64,000 nt of DNA from Marsupella aquatica (taxonomy: Eukaryota > Marchantiophyta): positions 23,250,001 through 23,314,000 of the forward strand of contig OZ316891.1 in the NCBI GenBank assembly GCA_973895155.1. The letters are read 5' to 3'. Shown in pieces: positions 22,751-33,224 of the stretch. Made by a program: the position numbers and the translations under genes. Position 1 is the stretch's first letter; each line of letters opens with the position of its first letter. The notes under the pieces are model-generated. The model was given only the letters and a program-made list of their open reading frames with translations. It searched no databases and was not told the origin of the DNA.

Positions 22751-23500
22751 CCTCTAGGATCACATTAACCATGGGTTAAGTTTCGTAGTCAACCACGCAG
22801 TTTATGCAATTTACCGCCTCAAGTGGATTTTTTTAACTGTTTGGTTGCGCAATGCAAAGAGCGATCCGCGTATCGCTCTTCACTTTCAAGACTCCAAAAC
22901 AAACGATATTCTCACTCATGGGCGTTTTGTATCGGAGATTTCTTTACTTAGCTGCGATTTTGCGATCGGGCAAAACGAGAAGGGTGGTCACACTTCTTGT
23001 TTGGTCCATCACTGTGTTCAATGATGGAGATGAATAAATGACCAAAATTTCTAATGACACAAAAAGAATGACAGGAGAATGACTGTCCACAATGACCAAT
23101 AGACTGAAATGACAAAATGTTCACTTTTGCGTCATTTTGTATAATGTTTGTAATGACTGATGCGACCAAAATGGAGGTATTCTATTGTGCGAGAAAACAT
23201 GAGTTTTGCTAGCAAGGATAGCAGGATAGCGAGGCAAGTTTGTGCGTAACTTCAGGGTAGTTCAGGCGGATTCCCAAGTAAGATTGTCGATATATATTGT
23301 GAAACAATTACGGAAAACAAAAATGCAAATACTTAAATATTCACAAACGCAAAAATTGAGATCTTCACTACACTGAATAGAATGAAAAGGCATCATCACT
23401 ATGAACAAAACCAGGTCAAAAAACCTTTCACAATCCATCTTTTATAAAACTTTGGTATGACAAATATCTTCTGGAATGAGATTGCATCTGAAATTGACCA
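22751..23500. other. Non-coding left flank of TE2
   Basis: No gene seen. TAGCAAGGATAGCAGGATAGCGAG at 23210-23233 (given here in pieces: TAGCAAGG, ATAGCAGG, ATAGCGAG) resembles broken copies of the TE2 palindrome, suggesting that TE2 extends at least this far. Confidence 0.35.
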
Positions 23501-23504
23501 TGAG

Positions 23505-23880
23505 TCATTGAGAATCCTCTGATTCCAAATCATCTGAGGAATTACTAGGATCGCTACTCGACTCCCTATCAGTCTCCTTAGCCGAATTGTCAACATACTG
23601 TGCTACAGTCCCAGCCTCATCATCTATGAACTGAGGGCAGTAAAGGGCTTTCCGAACACCCCTCACTAACCGCAGACCTTTCCCCTCCCAAGTCAAAATG
23701 ATGGGCGCTTCATCAACCTCCTTTGCAGTCTTTTCAGCATAGCATGGAAGCGCAAATCCCTTCTCCCGGGCCCTTCTCAGGGGTCACAAGAAAATGATCC
23801 TCGATTTCTTTCCGAAGGCGGAATCTCTCCTCCGAAACCAATCCGAACGCCTATCACTGAAGAAATCACCAGAATTGGAT
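23505..23880 (-). pseudogene. TE2 module, C-terminal exon
   Basis: This is homologous to TE3 34835-35150: FALPCYAEKTAKEVDEAP, then LTWEGKGLRLVRG, then FIDDE and an acidic Ser/Glu/Asp tail, against FILPSYAEKAAQKVERAQ and LSWETKGLRLRRG in TE3. A 13-bp insertion near 23770, which duplicates GAGAAGGG around GGGCCCGGGAGAA, shifts the frame between TPEKG and FALPC. It is the tail of the protein whose methyltransferase-like part is at 23958-25260. Confidence 0.55.
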
Positions 23881-23957
23881 CAATACTACACATCCAAAAA
23901 TTCTCCAAACAAAAGAAAAACACCAAATAGGGAGTTCTACATCAAAGGCCAAGTGCT

Positions 23958-25260
23958 TTACTCCAGGTTGAATTTATCCTTCTCGTCTGAAGGTCCTCCC
24001 TGATCATCTCCTGGGATGGTGAACTCATCATCCAACCCTTCATCATTGGGATCATCATTTTTCGGGTCTACGGCCCCTTTCAACTTTTGGGCATGTCTAT
24101 CCAACACATTTGCCAAAGTTTTTTGCGCACACAGATGAAGAATGTCTCGATCTTCAACACCCACAACAAATCTCCCAGCGTATTCCCCAGCGGCAAAAGC
24201 ACTTCCATCTCCAACAATCCAGTCAATGACAATGTCCTTTGGCAAAGTAAGGATCTCCATTACGGCTTGCATGAACCCAACTGACAATCTATTGGAACCT
24301 GCAAAAGCCGCCTTGGGATTGGGATCAGTTTTTGGGTAGCAAACACTCAACATCGATTTATGGTGGGCATCCTCCGAGGAAGTCATTGGAACATATCCTG
24401 TATGTTTCGGGACTTTTGCCAAGAATTCCACCTTGCAAAAGACATCCATAATGAGAGTAACCACCTGAATTGAAAACGAGAATATGTAAGAAATGGGAAC
24501 TTTTGGTTAGCGAGCTCGCTAGCAAAAATTGCACGAAAATATTGAGGATATCTTACCTCAATGTCCATATCTGCCTGATACAAAGGAGATGAAAGCAAAA
24601 TCGAATATTGCCGGACATGTTTAAATTTGTTCTTCTGCTCGACGGCAATTTTTTTTGTCTCATATGGTTATAGTCAGAGCTATGAAGAACTGCAACATAA
24701 CCATTGTTGGCAAGCATCGGACACATGACTCCAAAGAAATAATATGGTAATTTCTCACTCCAAACATTCCACTTTGGGACCTCCCGGTCTGTGACGCTCG
24801 TTCGATGACCAGTGGGAAGGAATATGAAACCCAAGTGAGCACCAATTCCAGCGTAATGTTTTAGGGTGTTCATTGATCATCACGGCGTTTGGGTGTTCGC
24901 TCGATTTGTTCATTCCAGACAACCACTGATCCGCATCGCCCATCCAGGGAGGTCTTACTTTCCTCTGGCTAATTGAGTTTGCAGTTTCCGTGAGATTGCT
25001 CTTTGCCAAGAAATGCCTCTCACCGTCCTTCTCAAGACCACACATTTGTGCTACTCCTTGCGCGACGCATGCTTCCTCCTCATCCGAGTCGGAGAGAATT
25101 TGGACATTGCGCTTCCTCTTTAAATGCTTGATTGAACCCAGGTCCACAGCAGATTTTGTTGTGACCTCAACATCAGGAGACTTGGGTTCTTCTCCATCAT
25201 TCGCCCCACTCTTCAAACTCCCAGAGGCTGCAGCCTTTCTCTTCTCTGAAAAACATGTTA
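23958..25260 (-). pseudogene. TE2 methyltransferase-like part
   Basis: There are two exons. The first, about 25260-24660, ends with GFIFLPTGHRTSV...VPKWNVWSEKLPYYFFGVMCPMLANNGYVAVLHSSDY, which corresponds to the motif IV side of a beta-class DNA methyltransferase, without DPPY. The second, 24465-23958, starts VTLIMDVFCKV and holds LSVGFMQAVMEIL..KDIVIDWIVGDGSAFAAGEYAGRFVVGVE, the AdoMet motif I region with DW.VGDG in place of DxFxGxG. TE3 has the same two exons. The intron between them (about 24466-24650) carries one palindrome, TAGCGAGCTCGCTA (24508-24521). Whether the protein still methylates DNA is doubtful given the motifs. Confidence 0.5.
24508..24521. repeat. TE2 palindrome TAGCGAGCTCGCTA in an intron
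   Basis: A perfect 14-bp palindrome in the intron between the two methyltransferase-like exons of TE2. Related copies are at 26708-26721 (CAGCGAGATCGCTA) and 29184-29197 (TAGCGACCTTGCTA), each again in an intron. Its outer arms TAGCG/CGCTA are shared with the TE3 palindrome, while the centre differs. Confidence 0.75.
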
Positions 25261-25329
25261 ATGTCAGACAGGTGACTGAGACAAAATTACTCCGAATGAG
25301 GTATGAAAAAAAGAGGAGAAAAAGACTTA

Positions 25330-26600
25330 CTTTGCTTCCCAGACAAGACTGATCCATCCTTGGACGGGTCCTTCACCGGCACCTTCCAAGGTCTCCTCGA
25401 TCTACTCCGGTCGACAATGGCAGCTACACCAAGAACAACTTTCTCTATTGCCTCACATCCACCAGCCTCGGCTTCTGCAGGAGCTAATTTGGACTCTGTA
25501 ATGTACGACTCTGGTATCAAGCCTTGATTTATCATATGAAATGTTGCCTTCTCTGCTGTGTCAAATGTCACTGTCCATTTGTCTGATTCTAAATACCATG
25601 GACAGTGAAGGACTTCCCACTCACTCATCTTCCTTGGAGCCTCCACTCCCTCACATGGGTACATTGAGTACTCTCCATATTTAACGGAGGTTGGATCCTC
25701 TTTCACTCCTACTATCCAAGGCGAGAAGCAAGCAGGATAGGACCACCAATATGTTTTGTCAACAACTTCTTTATCCACAAAAAAATGATACGTATATCTC
25801 TTCGCCCTCCTCCGAAAAAGTGAGATGTCAATCTTCTCACCCAACTTTGGTGGCCAAATCTGTCTGAAAAAATGAGATTTCACTCTCGTTTGGAAATCTT
25901 CAAAGTCCTCCTCTATGTCAAGGATCAGCGATGGCTTTGTCTTCTTAGAGGAAGTAAGGATCCTTGCATCTGGAATAGTTGGGATCATCTCTGAAATAAT
26001 CTCAGACATGAGCGAAGAACAAATTGACTCAACCTGCTCCCATACAGCCCATCGATGAAGCCAAAGTTTTGTTTCGCTGTCCAAGAATTGACCAGGGTGG
26101 AAGTACTTCTTGCGAAGCTCAAGTCTGCATTGTACCTCGAGGAGTACACATCTGAGCTGCGGAGTCAACGACAAGACACCCATAAATAGCCTCGCACGAT
26201 TGAGACCACATGACACATTACCCCTTCCTTTATCGTCTGTTCGTTGGGCCTCCTTCCTCTCATGTTCGCAGTAGTTGTGCATCTCAACACACTTCTGGAA
26301 AAAGTCACCAAACTCAGGATTCAGGATAGGTCCAATCTTTGGCACCTTCACATTCCAATCTGCTAGTTGCTCCTTCATCATGTCTTTCACTGCCATGTCT
26401 TGCGTAGCTTTTGAAAGAAGTTCTCCTTGCGCTTCTTTCAACTGGAACTTCTTCAAATCTTCCGTCTGTGCTGCAATATTAGCAGCAGACAGAATGTACG
26501 TGCAAGCATCGAGTGTCATGTTCTTCGAATACCAAGCCGGTTTCCTGATATTTGCCATCTTCTACTGGAAAAGTTTGTAGTTGTCTGCATCAATGATATC
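25330..26600 (-). CDS. TE2 module, large helical exon
   Basis: A 423-codon open frame (26558-25287), the longest intact piece of TE2. It matches TE3 36745-38109 along its length: the segment KVPKIGPILNPEFGDFFQKC aligns with KTPKLTSLLSPEFEDFMDTC, NRARLFMGVLSLTPQLRCVL with DRARLFTANLALDPKLQSTL, and EWEVLHCPWYLESDKW with KWEVVHCLWYLDTDKW. No known domain is recognised. It ends in a basic Ser/Arg stretch before a probable intron at about 25260-25330. It joins the ParB-like N-terminal domain to the methyltransferase-like domain. Confidence 0.6.
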
Positions 26601-26759
26601 TTTGTATACAGAAAGGTCATTACTGAGCACCTTCTGGACTCTCTTTGCTTCAAGGACCCAAGAATTCTCAACGTGACATTGAGTCAACCTGAACAAAAGA
26701 AACAGGTCAGCGAGATCGCTAACAAGAGGAACTGAAAGAATTTTATATACAATTCAGAG

Positions 26760-26925
26760 CTTGAAGGAAAAGAAACAAACCTATTCAGCACATGCATCGC
26801 CGACTCAATCTGAACAAATGAGTTCTTGTCACCCTTGAAAATTCGGCAAACAACTCGAGGATGATATTTGACATCATGGGGATTCTCGTCCGCAAGCTGC
26901 ATCCATGAGTACAGACAATCCTCAC
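26760..26925 (-). pseudogene. TE2 ParB-like domain, C-terminal stub
   Basis: YSWMQLADENPHD...YHPRVVCRIFKGDKNSFVQIESAMHVLNR matches the end of the ParB-like exon of TE3 (SWTQVTNESPEN...YHPRVQCTIFKGEKASIIEIEAAMHIVNQ). All of the domain upstream of this point is missing: homology stops near 26925, so TE2 is truncated at its 5' side. The intron that follows carries the palindrome copy at 26708-26721. Confidence 0.55.
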
Positions 26926-28190
26926 CCAGCCCGCTTCAATGCACCCTGTACACCTCTCAGTGGCGCTGCTAGTCCCATCATACACTCAGATTGCCTCACA
27001 CACACACACATCCATGAGAGAAATGAGGCCTGAGAGGAAAACTCAATTAGATTCAAAGATGTGCACAATAGTTCACTGAGAACACTTGATCAAAAAATAG
27101 GCCCGAAGGCTGTCTCCTCCAGATTGCGACATGCTTGCCCTGCAAGCCCCGTGCTTGCCATGCAAGCTCAATCCTGAACCTGAGCCCGGCTCACTCCAGA
27201 TTGCGACGGCAGATTGGACTCAAACCAATCCCGTACTTGCCTTGCAAACTCAATCCTGAACTCAACCTCCTTCACTGCACTTCATCCTCGGGGGCACGTA
27301 CAGATCTCACACCTCCATTTCAGAATGTCAAGTATGCATGCACGGTTGACTCGACTTCAAAGCTGGTACCAGGCCTAACGGCGATCTACCCCAGACTGCA
27401 ATGAGGCCTGGCCTCATGCTTGCCTTGCAAGCTCAGCTCTGGCCATAGATCCCTTAGTGCTCTCTACCAGACAAAGGCCGGGACTCCCCATGGATCACGT
27501 AGCCTTGCCAGACTGAACTGTAAATGCTCCTCCTGCTGCCCCTCAAATAGTGTCTCAGCCTCCCTAATGTGCTCACCACAAATCAAATTGAAATCCTCCC
27601 CACAGTTTACAATCACCAATACATCACCTATCACCAAGGCTCTGTATCGGGGGAAAAGAACCCAGTTGTGCTGCCCACTAGAAAGAGCCACAATCCAGCT
27701 TGCAAACCTAGCAACCCGTTGCTGTGAAGCTTGGCTGATTACTCCCTGAGTAATAGCACCACCAAGCTCTCCCCAACACGCAGCGTCCAAGTCCAGCCTT
27801 GCTTGCACAGAGCTCCTCCCTGCTGCTCAGTCTACGTGAGATCACACAACTGGAGTTCCCCCCCCCCTTGCCTCTACCGGGGGTTGCTCTATATACTCTC
27901 TCATTGAGCCCAAATGGGTGGATGCTACGCTGTTGGAGCCCCATCCCAGCCCTAACAGAGCCGCCACTATCTCTAACTACTGAACCCTAACTCGCAGCTT
28001 TATTTCTATCTCAAATTGGCTATGTACTTTGGATTTGGCCCTCCTCCATGGTTTTTGCAAGCTTGCGCCTCCTCTCCTGATTTCTCTATTCAACCATTTG
28101 TTGCGTGGATAGCAGCGTTGGAAGCGGCTTGAGCTCCTCTTTCCAACGAGGTCAATTATAGCCGATTTGGTCAAATACACAGAGAGTTAT
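26926..28190. other. Region without a confident gene
   Basis: This has recurring CTTGCCTTGCAAGCTCA-like units (27125-27430), a short CA run at 27000, and a 114-codon - strand frame (27808-27464) of no known family. It may be debris of an unrelated element between the truncated TE2 module and the TE2 transposase. Nothing firm can be said. Confidence 0.3.
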
Positions 28191-28204
28191 GCCCCCGCAA
28201 CCAA

Positions 28205-28650
28205 GAGAGGGTACTCACTGCTCCGCTAACCCGAGTTACATAGCTAACCCGAGTTCGGCTAACCTAGCTATCCTATCTAACCCAAGTAGAGCTAACCCGT
28301 GGTCTCGGGTTAGGCCGCTACCCGCTATCCGCTATCCGCTAACCTAGCCTAAGCTGAGCCCGAACCCGAGCTTACCTATGCTAACCTGAGCCCGAGTTTA
28401 GGCTAACCCGAGTTAAGTCTAACCCGAGATCAATCTAGTCCGAACCCGGGTTAAGCCTAAGCTGAAGCCGTGTTTACTGAGCTAAGCTGAAGCCGCGCTG
28501 ACGTGAGCTAAGTTGAAGCTGTGCTGACCTGAGCTAAGCTGAAGCCGTGCTGACCTGAACTAAGCTGAAGCCGTGCTCACATAAGCTAAGCCGTGGTCGA
28601 GCTTGGGTTAACCCGAAACTGAAGCCGAATCCGCTAATTCCGGCCATAAG
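28205..28650. repeat. Short interspersed repeats (CTAACCCGAG and GCTAAGCTGAAGCCG)
   Basis: About ten copies of GCTAACCCGAG-like units (28225-28440) pass into about five copies of GAGCTAAGCTGAAGCCGTGC spaced by some 27 bp (28455-28580). The units are irregular. No coding function is visible. The block lies upstream of the + strand transposase fragment of TE2. Confidence 0.7.
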
Positions 28651-28942
28651 TTAACCCGTCACACTAATCAGGCCGTATCTTTCTTAATACCCCTCCGTTT
28701 CTCGAGTGTTTTATATCGATTTTACTCGCCTTGACCAGATCTTTCCAATGCTCTTTACAGATCCGGATTTGGTGATATATTGAAAGAGATATGGTCATCG
28801 ACCACCCGCGACATAGCTTTTATTTCCCTACTCTTAACGCCATGATTGCCCTTATTCTTGCCATCTTGCTAATTGTTATGCAATATCAATAGCTACTCCT
28901 TGCATACAGCAACCTACTTAATCAGATTACAAAATAAGGACC

Positions 28943-29811
28943 ATGTCATTGGCGTCACACTATAAACTGTGGGAAAGGCAGAGAACAGCACCAACATATG
29001 TTCAGGCCTACCGTGTTGCTGACAAAATCCATCGTTGGTGGAAGGAAGGAAACTGCTATGCTGGGAAATTGAAGTCTCTCCAAGGATGGTTATCTTGGTG
29101 GGTCGTGAGGTGGAGGCAATGGGGGAACTTCATCCGCGTTGTAAGTGTCCAATTTCATTTCTATTTGACGTCATTGTTTTTGCTAGCGACCTTGCTAGCA
29201 TATTAGGTCTGACTGGGGACAACTTTTTCGCAGACGCAAACCGCAATGGAGTCAGCCTTGATGCCAAATTGTACTGGAGCGGAATCAGTCCATGCATCCA
29301 TGAGATCTTGCCAAATGAAGAAACTAGTGGGATTGATTGAAGCATGTGAGGTGGACCAGAATCGTGTTGCGGGGCAAATTGCTGCTTTTACTGCCTACAG
29401 TGAAGGTGTTCATAGAGGCCAAGGGCCAACCATTTTCGAATTAGCATATAGGAACGCCGATGCTATGGGATCCATGGATGCTTACGAAAAGGCCGCAAAT
29501 CTTTTGCTTGAGTCTTCAGCTAAGTATGAATTCTATAGAACAGTTCCATTACATAGGGATCTCCAAACAACATCCACGAAGAGGAAAGGGAAAGCTTCAA
29601 TTGTAATCCACAAGAATGACTCCCACAGACATGACAAGGTGTCACGCACAACAGCTTCTCCTTCAGGACTAAAAAGGCGTAATCTCTATCCTAAATTTTG
29701 CTTCGTTAATGTTTCGGAGACTTCTGCAGACCCAGAAATAGCAAATAATACAACTTCGGGAACCCCTGTCGGAGGTTGTTCTGCTGGAGTTATCCATATC
29801 TCAGATGACAA
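28943..29811 (+). pseudogene. TE2 MULE-like transposase fragment
   Basis: This is homologous to the TE3 transposase. Exon 1 (about 28943-29142) has AYRVADKIHRWWKEGNCYAG...WLSWWVVRWRQWGNFI, against AYRISREIDSWWRAGNCYPG...WISWWVVRWRQWGNFI in TE3. Exon 2 (about 29234-29811) has MPNCTGAESVHASM...DQNRVAGQIAAFTAYSEGVHRGQGPTIFELAYRNAD and SHRHDK. The intron carries the degenerate palindrome TAGCGACCTTGCTA. The catalytic N-terminal part is missing upstream, and the C-terminal SWIM part is cut off by copy B at about 29812. Confidence 0.6.
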
Positions 29812-32800
29812 TTGTGGTGGTTCCCATGGCTCCCCAAACCCAACAAACCCCCCCGCACAAGCCGATTCCTGCAGGTTTCGTGCTCGGCGAGGCCGTTTCC
29901 GCGGCTTAGCGGCATGGGATGCTGCTAACCTCCTACTATACCTATTAACATTTTACACACATATACTGGATAGATCCTTCATCGGGTCATGAGATACGCA
30001 GTTGGCCTAATCTAGACCTTCTCTTGTCTTTCCCTCCTGTTGGTTAGGTATATTTGGATTCCGCCGTCGGAATGATCCCCAATTGGTTTGGTTAAGCCGC
30101 TAAGACCTCTCTCAGCTCGACACATCCAACTCTCACTCCCTTGCTTACTTCCCTTCTACTTGTTGATGTGGGCACTCTTCACACAAGTTAATGCGACACA
30201 CAAATAGCAAAATGACTCCTTCTGACTTAGTTATACCATGCACTTGCAATACAAACAGTACATCTCATACACAAGCTCTGCGAACTAAGCCGTGAGGCCA
30301 ACTCTATTCAGTTCTTAGGTATGAGGAAACATGAATATACACAAGGGTCACTGTATAACTAACCGAGAGCTTCTCTTACTACTTTGATCCCAGCCCTGCT
30401 GGTGCAACTAAAAACTTGCTAAAGAAGAGGCCCTAAACTCCCCGTAGCCCAAGTACTTATCCTGGTCGTGGATCCGCCTGATTCCTTGCAGCGTAAGCCT
30501 AATCTACCTACTGTAATCTACCTGACTATAATCTACCTATGTACAGCGAGGCAGGAGCACAAGTGTTGCCCTCACCCGTGGATCCAAAATCCCACTAATC
30601 TAAATGTCAGGGCCGTCTCCTAGTCCTGATCCTGATCCTAAGTCTAAACTTGGAGATCAGCGCCCGCCCTGCTCACTCACGCCTCCTACCTCCACGTCCG
30701 CCTTCCCTAAAAGGGACGGCGCCCTTACACCGTCATGACACCGGTGGCTGGTTCTCAATGGACGCCCCCAACGCTTCCTCCGTAGCCACTGTCGTTGGTC
30801 CATCTTCTGACAGATTACCTGCCCTTGACCGAGTCAACTCTTCATTGGCCTGACTGGGTCCACCCTTGGCTTCGGCCTCAGCATTGGTCACGGCCTCCGA
30901 TACGACTACGGCCTCCCCGACATGTTCTAGTGGAGGATCCGGTACATCAACATCATTACTGGTTCTCCCGACCTCAGCCTTGCCATCTCCACTTCCTAGG
31001 ACTGGTGGATCCATCGCCGTGCCGATGCCAAAGATTGGTGTCGGGTTTATCTTCTCGGTCACAACGGCTTGAGAAGCCGTATAACTCCCAGACCTAGAAG
31101 GTTTCTGCTTCTTCTTCTTCCCTATTTCGACAGCTGGTTCCTTCCCTTTGCCACTTACCTTCGGCACCGGGGTGAGTGTTTTGGCTTGTCCTACGGCCAA
31201 TACTACCCTTGGTAACTGGGTTCCCCCAATTGGAGTTGGACCTGATGAAGCCAAGCATTTAAATACTGCGGCTTGTGTCTTCAGCCGCTCTGTTTGGTTG
31301 TCGGCCCGCCGCTATAGGTTCTCCATCTTCCTTGTGATTTCCTCCAACTCCTCCTGGGTCTCGTCCAGGTCCTTGCACGCCTCCTCCAGCTCCTTGTTGG
31401 CTTCCTCCAATTCTTTCTTTAAGGTAGCCCTCTCCTCCTGGGTTGCTCTTAGCTCCTTGTCGAGCTCTGCTACGACCACAGACTCCATCTTATTCATCTT
31501 GGCATAAGTTTGGTCGAGCTGGTTGTCCTTTTCATGCAGGTGAGCCTTGAAGCTGGCCGTTAGGGATGCAAGCTCCTGCTACAGCGCAATAATCCCTTGA
31601 TAGGATTTCCCTAACTCTGCTTCCTTCTGCTCAAGGGCTCCACGGATATCTTTGAGCTCTCCTTTCAACGCCCTCTCCCTTCTCTGGTTCTCTACCATTG
31701 CCCAATTGTTGGTTGCTAAGTGGGCCTCCTCTGCATCCCTTCGCTCCCGCTTCCATTTCTCTCTTTCTTTGACTGCGTCGGCCAACTCTCCTTGGGTCCG
31801 AGTCAGTTTATCTTTGATAATCTGATTGTCAGACTGAGCGGTATCCAACTGCCCCTGCATGATGTTTAGCTCATGCCGCTTAATCCGTAGCTCATCTTGG
31901 GCTTTCTTGGCCACCTACAGGACTTCCACCTTGGCTTCCTTCTCCCTAAGCCGCCGGATGACCTTGTCCTTCTTGCTTCTCTCCAAAGCCACCGCTTCTT
32001 CTAATCGGTGCTTTTCCAACATCTCCCTCTGGAAAAAGGGTCCCTGCTCCAACTCCTCCCCAAAGATGCTGAGCGCCAGGTCCCCACACATCTCCCCGTA
32101 CTCCATGGCTCTACCCTTAGCATAGATGGAGTAACTAGAAGTCATCGGCATCAACCACCGCGGCCTTTGCTCCCAAGCCGCCTTGCGGATTTCTTCTATG
32201 GTGGCAAGAGGGTTGCTTCTTTTTTTGGCAAGCCGCTTGATGTCCTCCGGCCAATCTCCTCCTGGTAAATCCTTCTCCCTAGCCAGGGCTGCTTTCTCTT
32301 CCTCCCTAAGTCGCTCCTGAAATTCTTGTGCCGTCTGCTTTATGCCGTCAAAGCTCGGGGGAGCAATCTCTGGTGGGGGAGACTCGGGGCTACTCTATTG
32401 GGTGGGGTCCCCTCAAACTACTCTTGGAAGCGTGGGGATAAATCGGCCACAGGTCCTTACTCCTGGAACATGATGATCCGACCCATAGCTAGAGTTATCA
32501 TTGTTGTAGTCCTCCACCGCCTCCTCCACTACTTGGACTCCCGGCTTCTCCCTTTGTTCCCCTGGTCCAGTCGTGAAAATGGCCTCTGGTTCCTCTGGTT
32601 TCCAGGCTGTCGTCTCCCTTTGCTCTGCGCGGGAAGGAGCCTTAGGCTGCTCTGCCTCTGATTCGGGGCTTGAGGCTCCCACATACATTCACACTCCCGG
32701 CTTGTGTTCTGGCCTCCTTCTCTCCTTGGCTCCGATAAAGGGGTCTTCCCTTCTGAGTCAGCTTAGGCCGACCTTTGGGGGAGCGTCTTGTATCGGTGCC

Positions 32801-33224
32801 GTTGCCGTTGCCATTGCCGGAACTGTTGCCATTGCCGGAACCGTTCTCTTTTCCTTCAGCAATTTCAGCAGATTTTGCATGCCTGGTTGCTGCATCGGCA
32901 AGTCTTCTTTCCTTGTCCGAAACACCTACTCAATCATCGGACTGTCGGGCTGGTTGGGCTTCTCTGGTGCCGGCCCCTGCTCTGGAACCTCCTCCGGTGC
33001 CCTTGCCAATAGGGGAAGTACTGGGGCAAAGATTTGACTTTTGGCATACCGGCACAACAGCGGCATGTGATAGCCAAGCCGGGACACGCTTCCCACGCAG
33101 ATCACCTGCTGTTCCTCCTTCAAGATCTTCTTCAGTTGGTTGAGGAGGTACCCGTTGTAATCCCTGCTTGGGTCTGGCCTTTCTGCCAGGTAGACCTGAG
33201 CCTTGCCGATCTCTGCCCTCGACA
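29812..33224 (-). mobile_element. Copy B of the copy-A element
   Basis: Starting at TGGTGGTTCCCATGGCTCCC, about 3.4 kb match 17004-20402 with a few percent of mismatches and small indels (for example the GTTGCCGTTGCCATTGCC expansion at 32800). Identity stops at about 33224 inside the coding region, so copy B lacks the 5' 1.2 kb of the ORF. The base after the break is already TE3-like sequence (GGCGCTACTC). Confidence 0.8.
30733..33224 (-). pseudogene. Copy B ORF: truncated plant transposon-protein-like gene
   Basis: The same coiled-coil and Pro/Glu-rich protein as in copy A, beginning inside the RAEIGKAQVYLAERPDPSRDYNGYLLN segment. The in-frame stops differ from copy A: B has a stop in EVL-stop-VAKKAQD where A has Gln, while B reads Gln in FFQREMLEKH where A has a stop. 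Other stops are shared (IIAL-stop). This shows the two copies decayed partly independently from a common, already damaged source. Confidence 0.55.

Noticed and set aside
22421-22772. Two - strand ORFs of about 100 codons with repeats like YRYRGLYWSGV
   Set aside because: They are translations of the 59-bp tandem repeat in shifting frames with no outside similarity.
17004-33224. Copies A and B as the two LTRs of one 16-kb retrotransposon
   Set aside because: They are direct repeats, but they contain coding sequence of a protein, have unequal 5' extents, and the DNA between them holds other unrelated elements. No polymerase or integrase was found.
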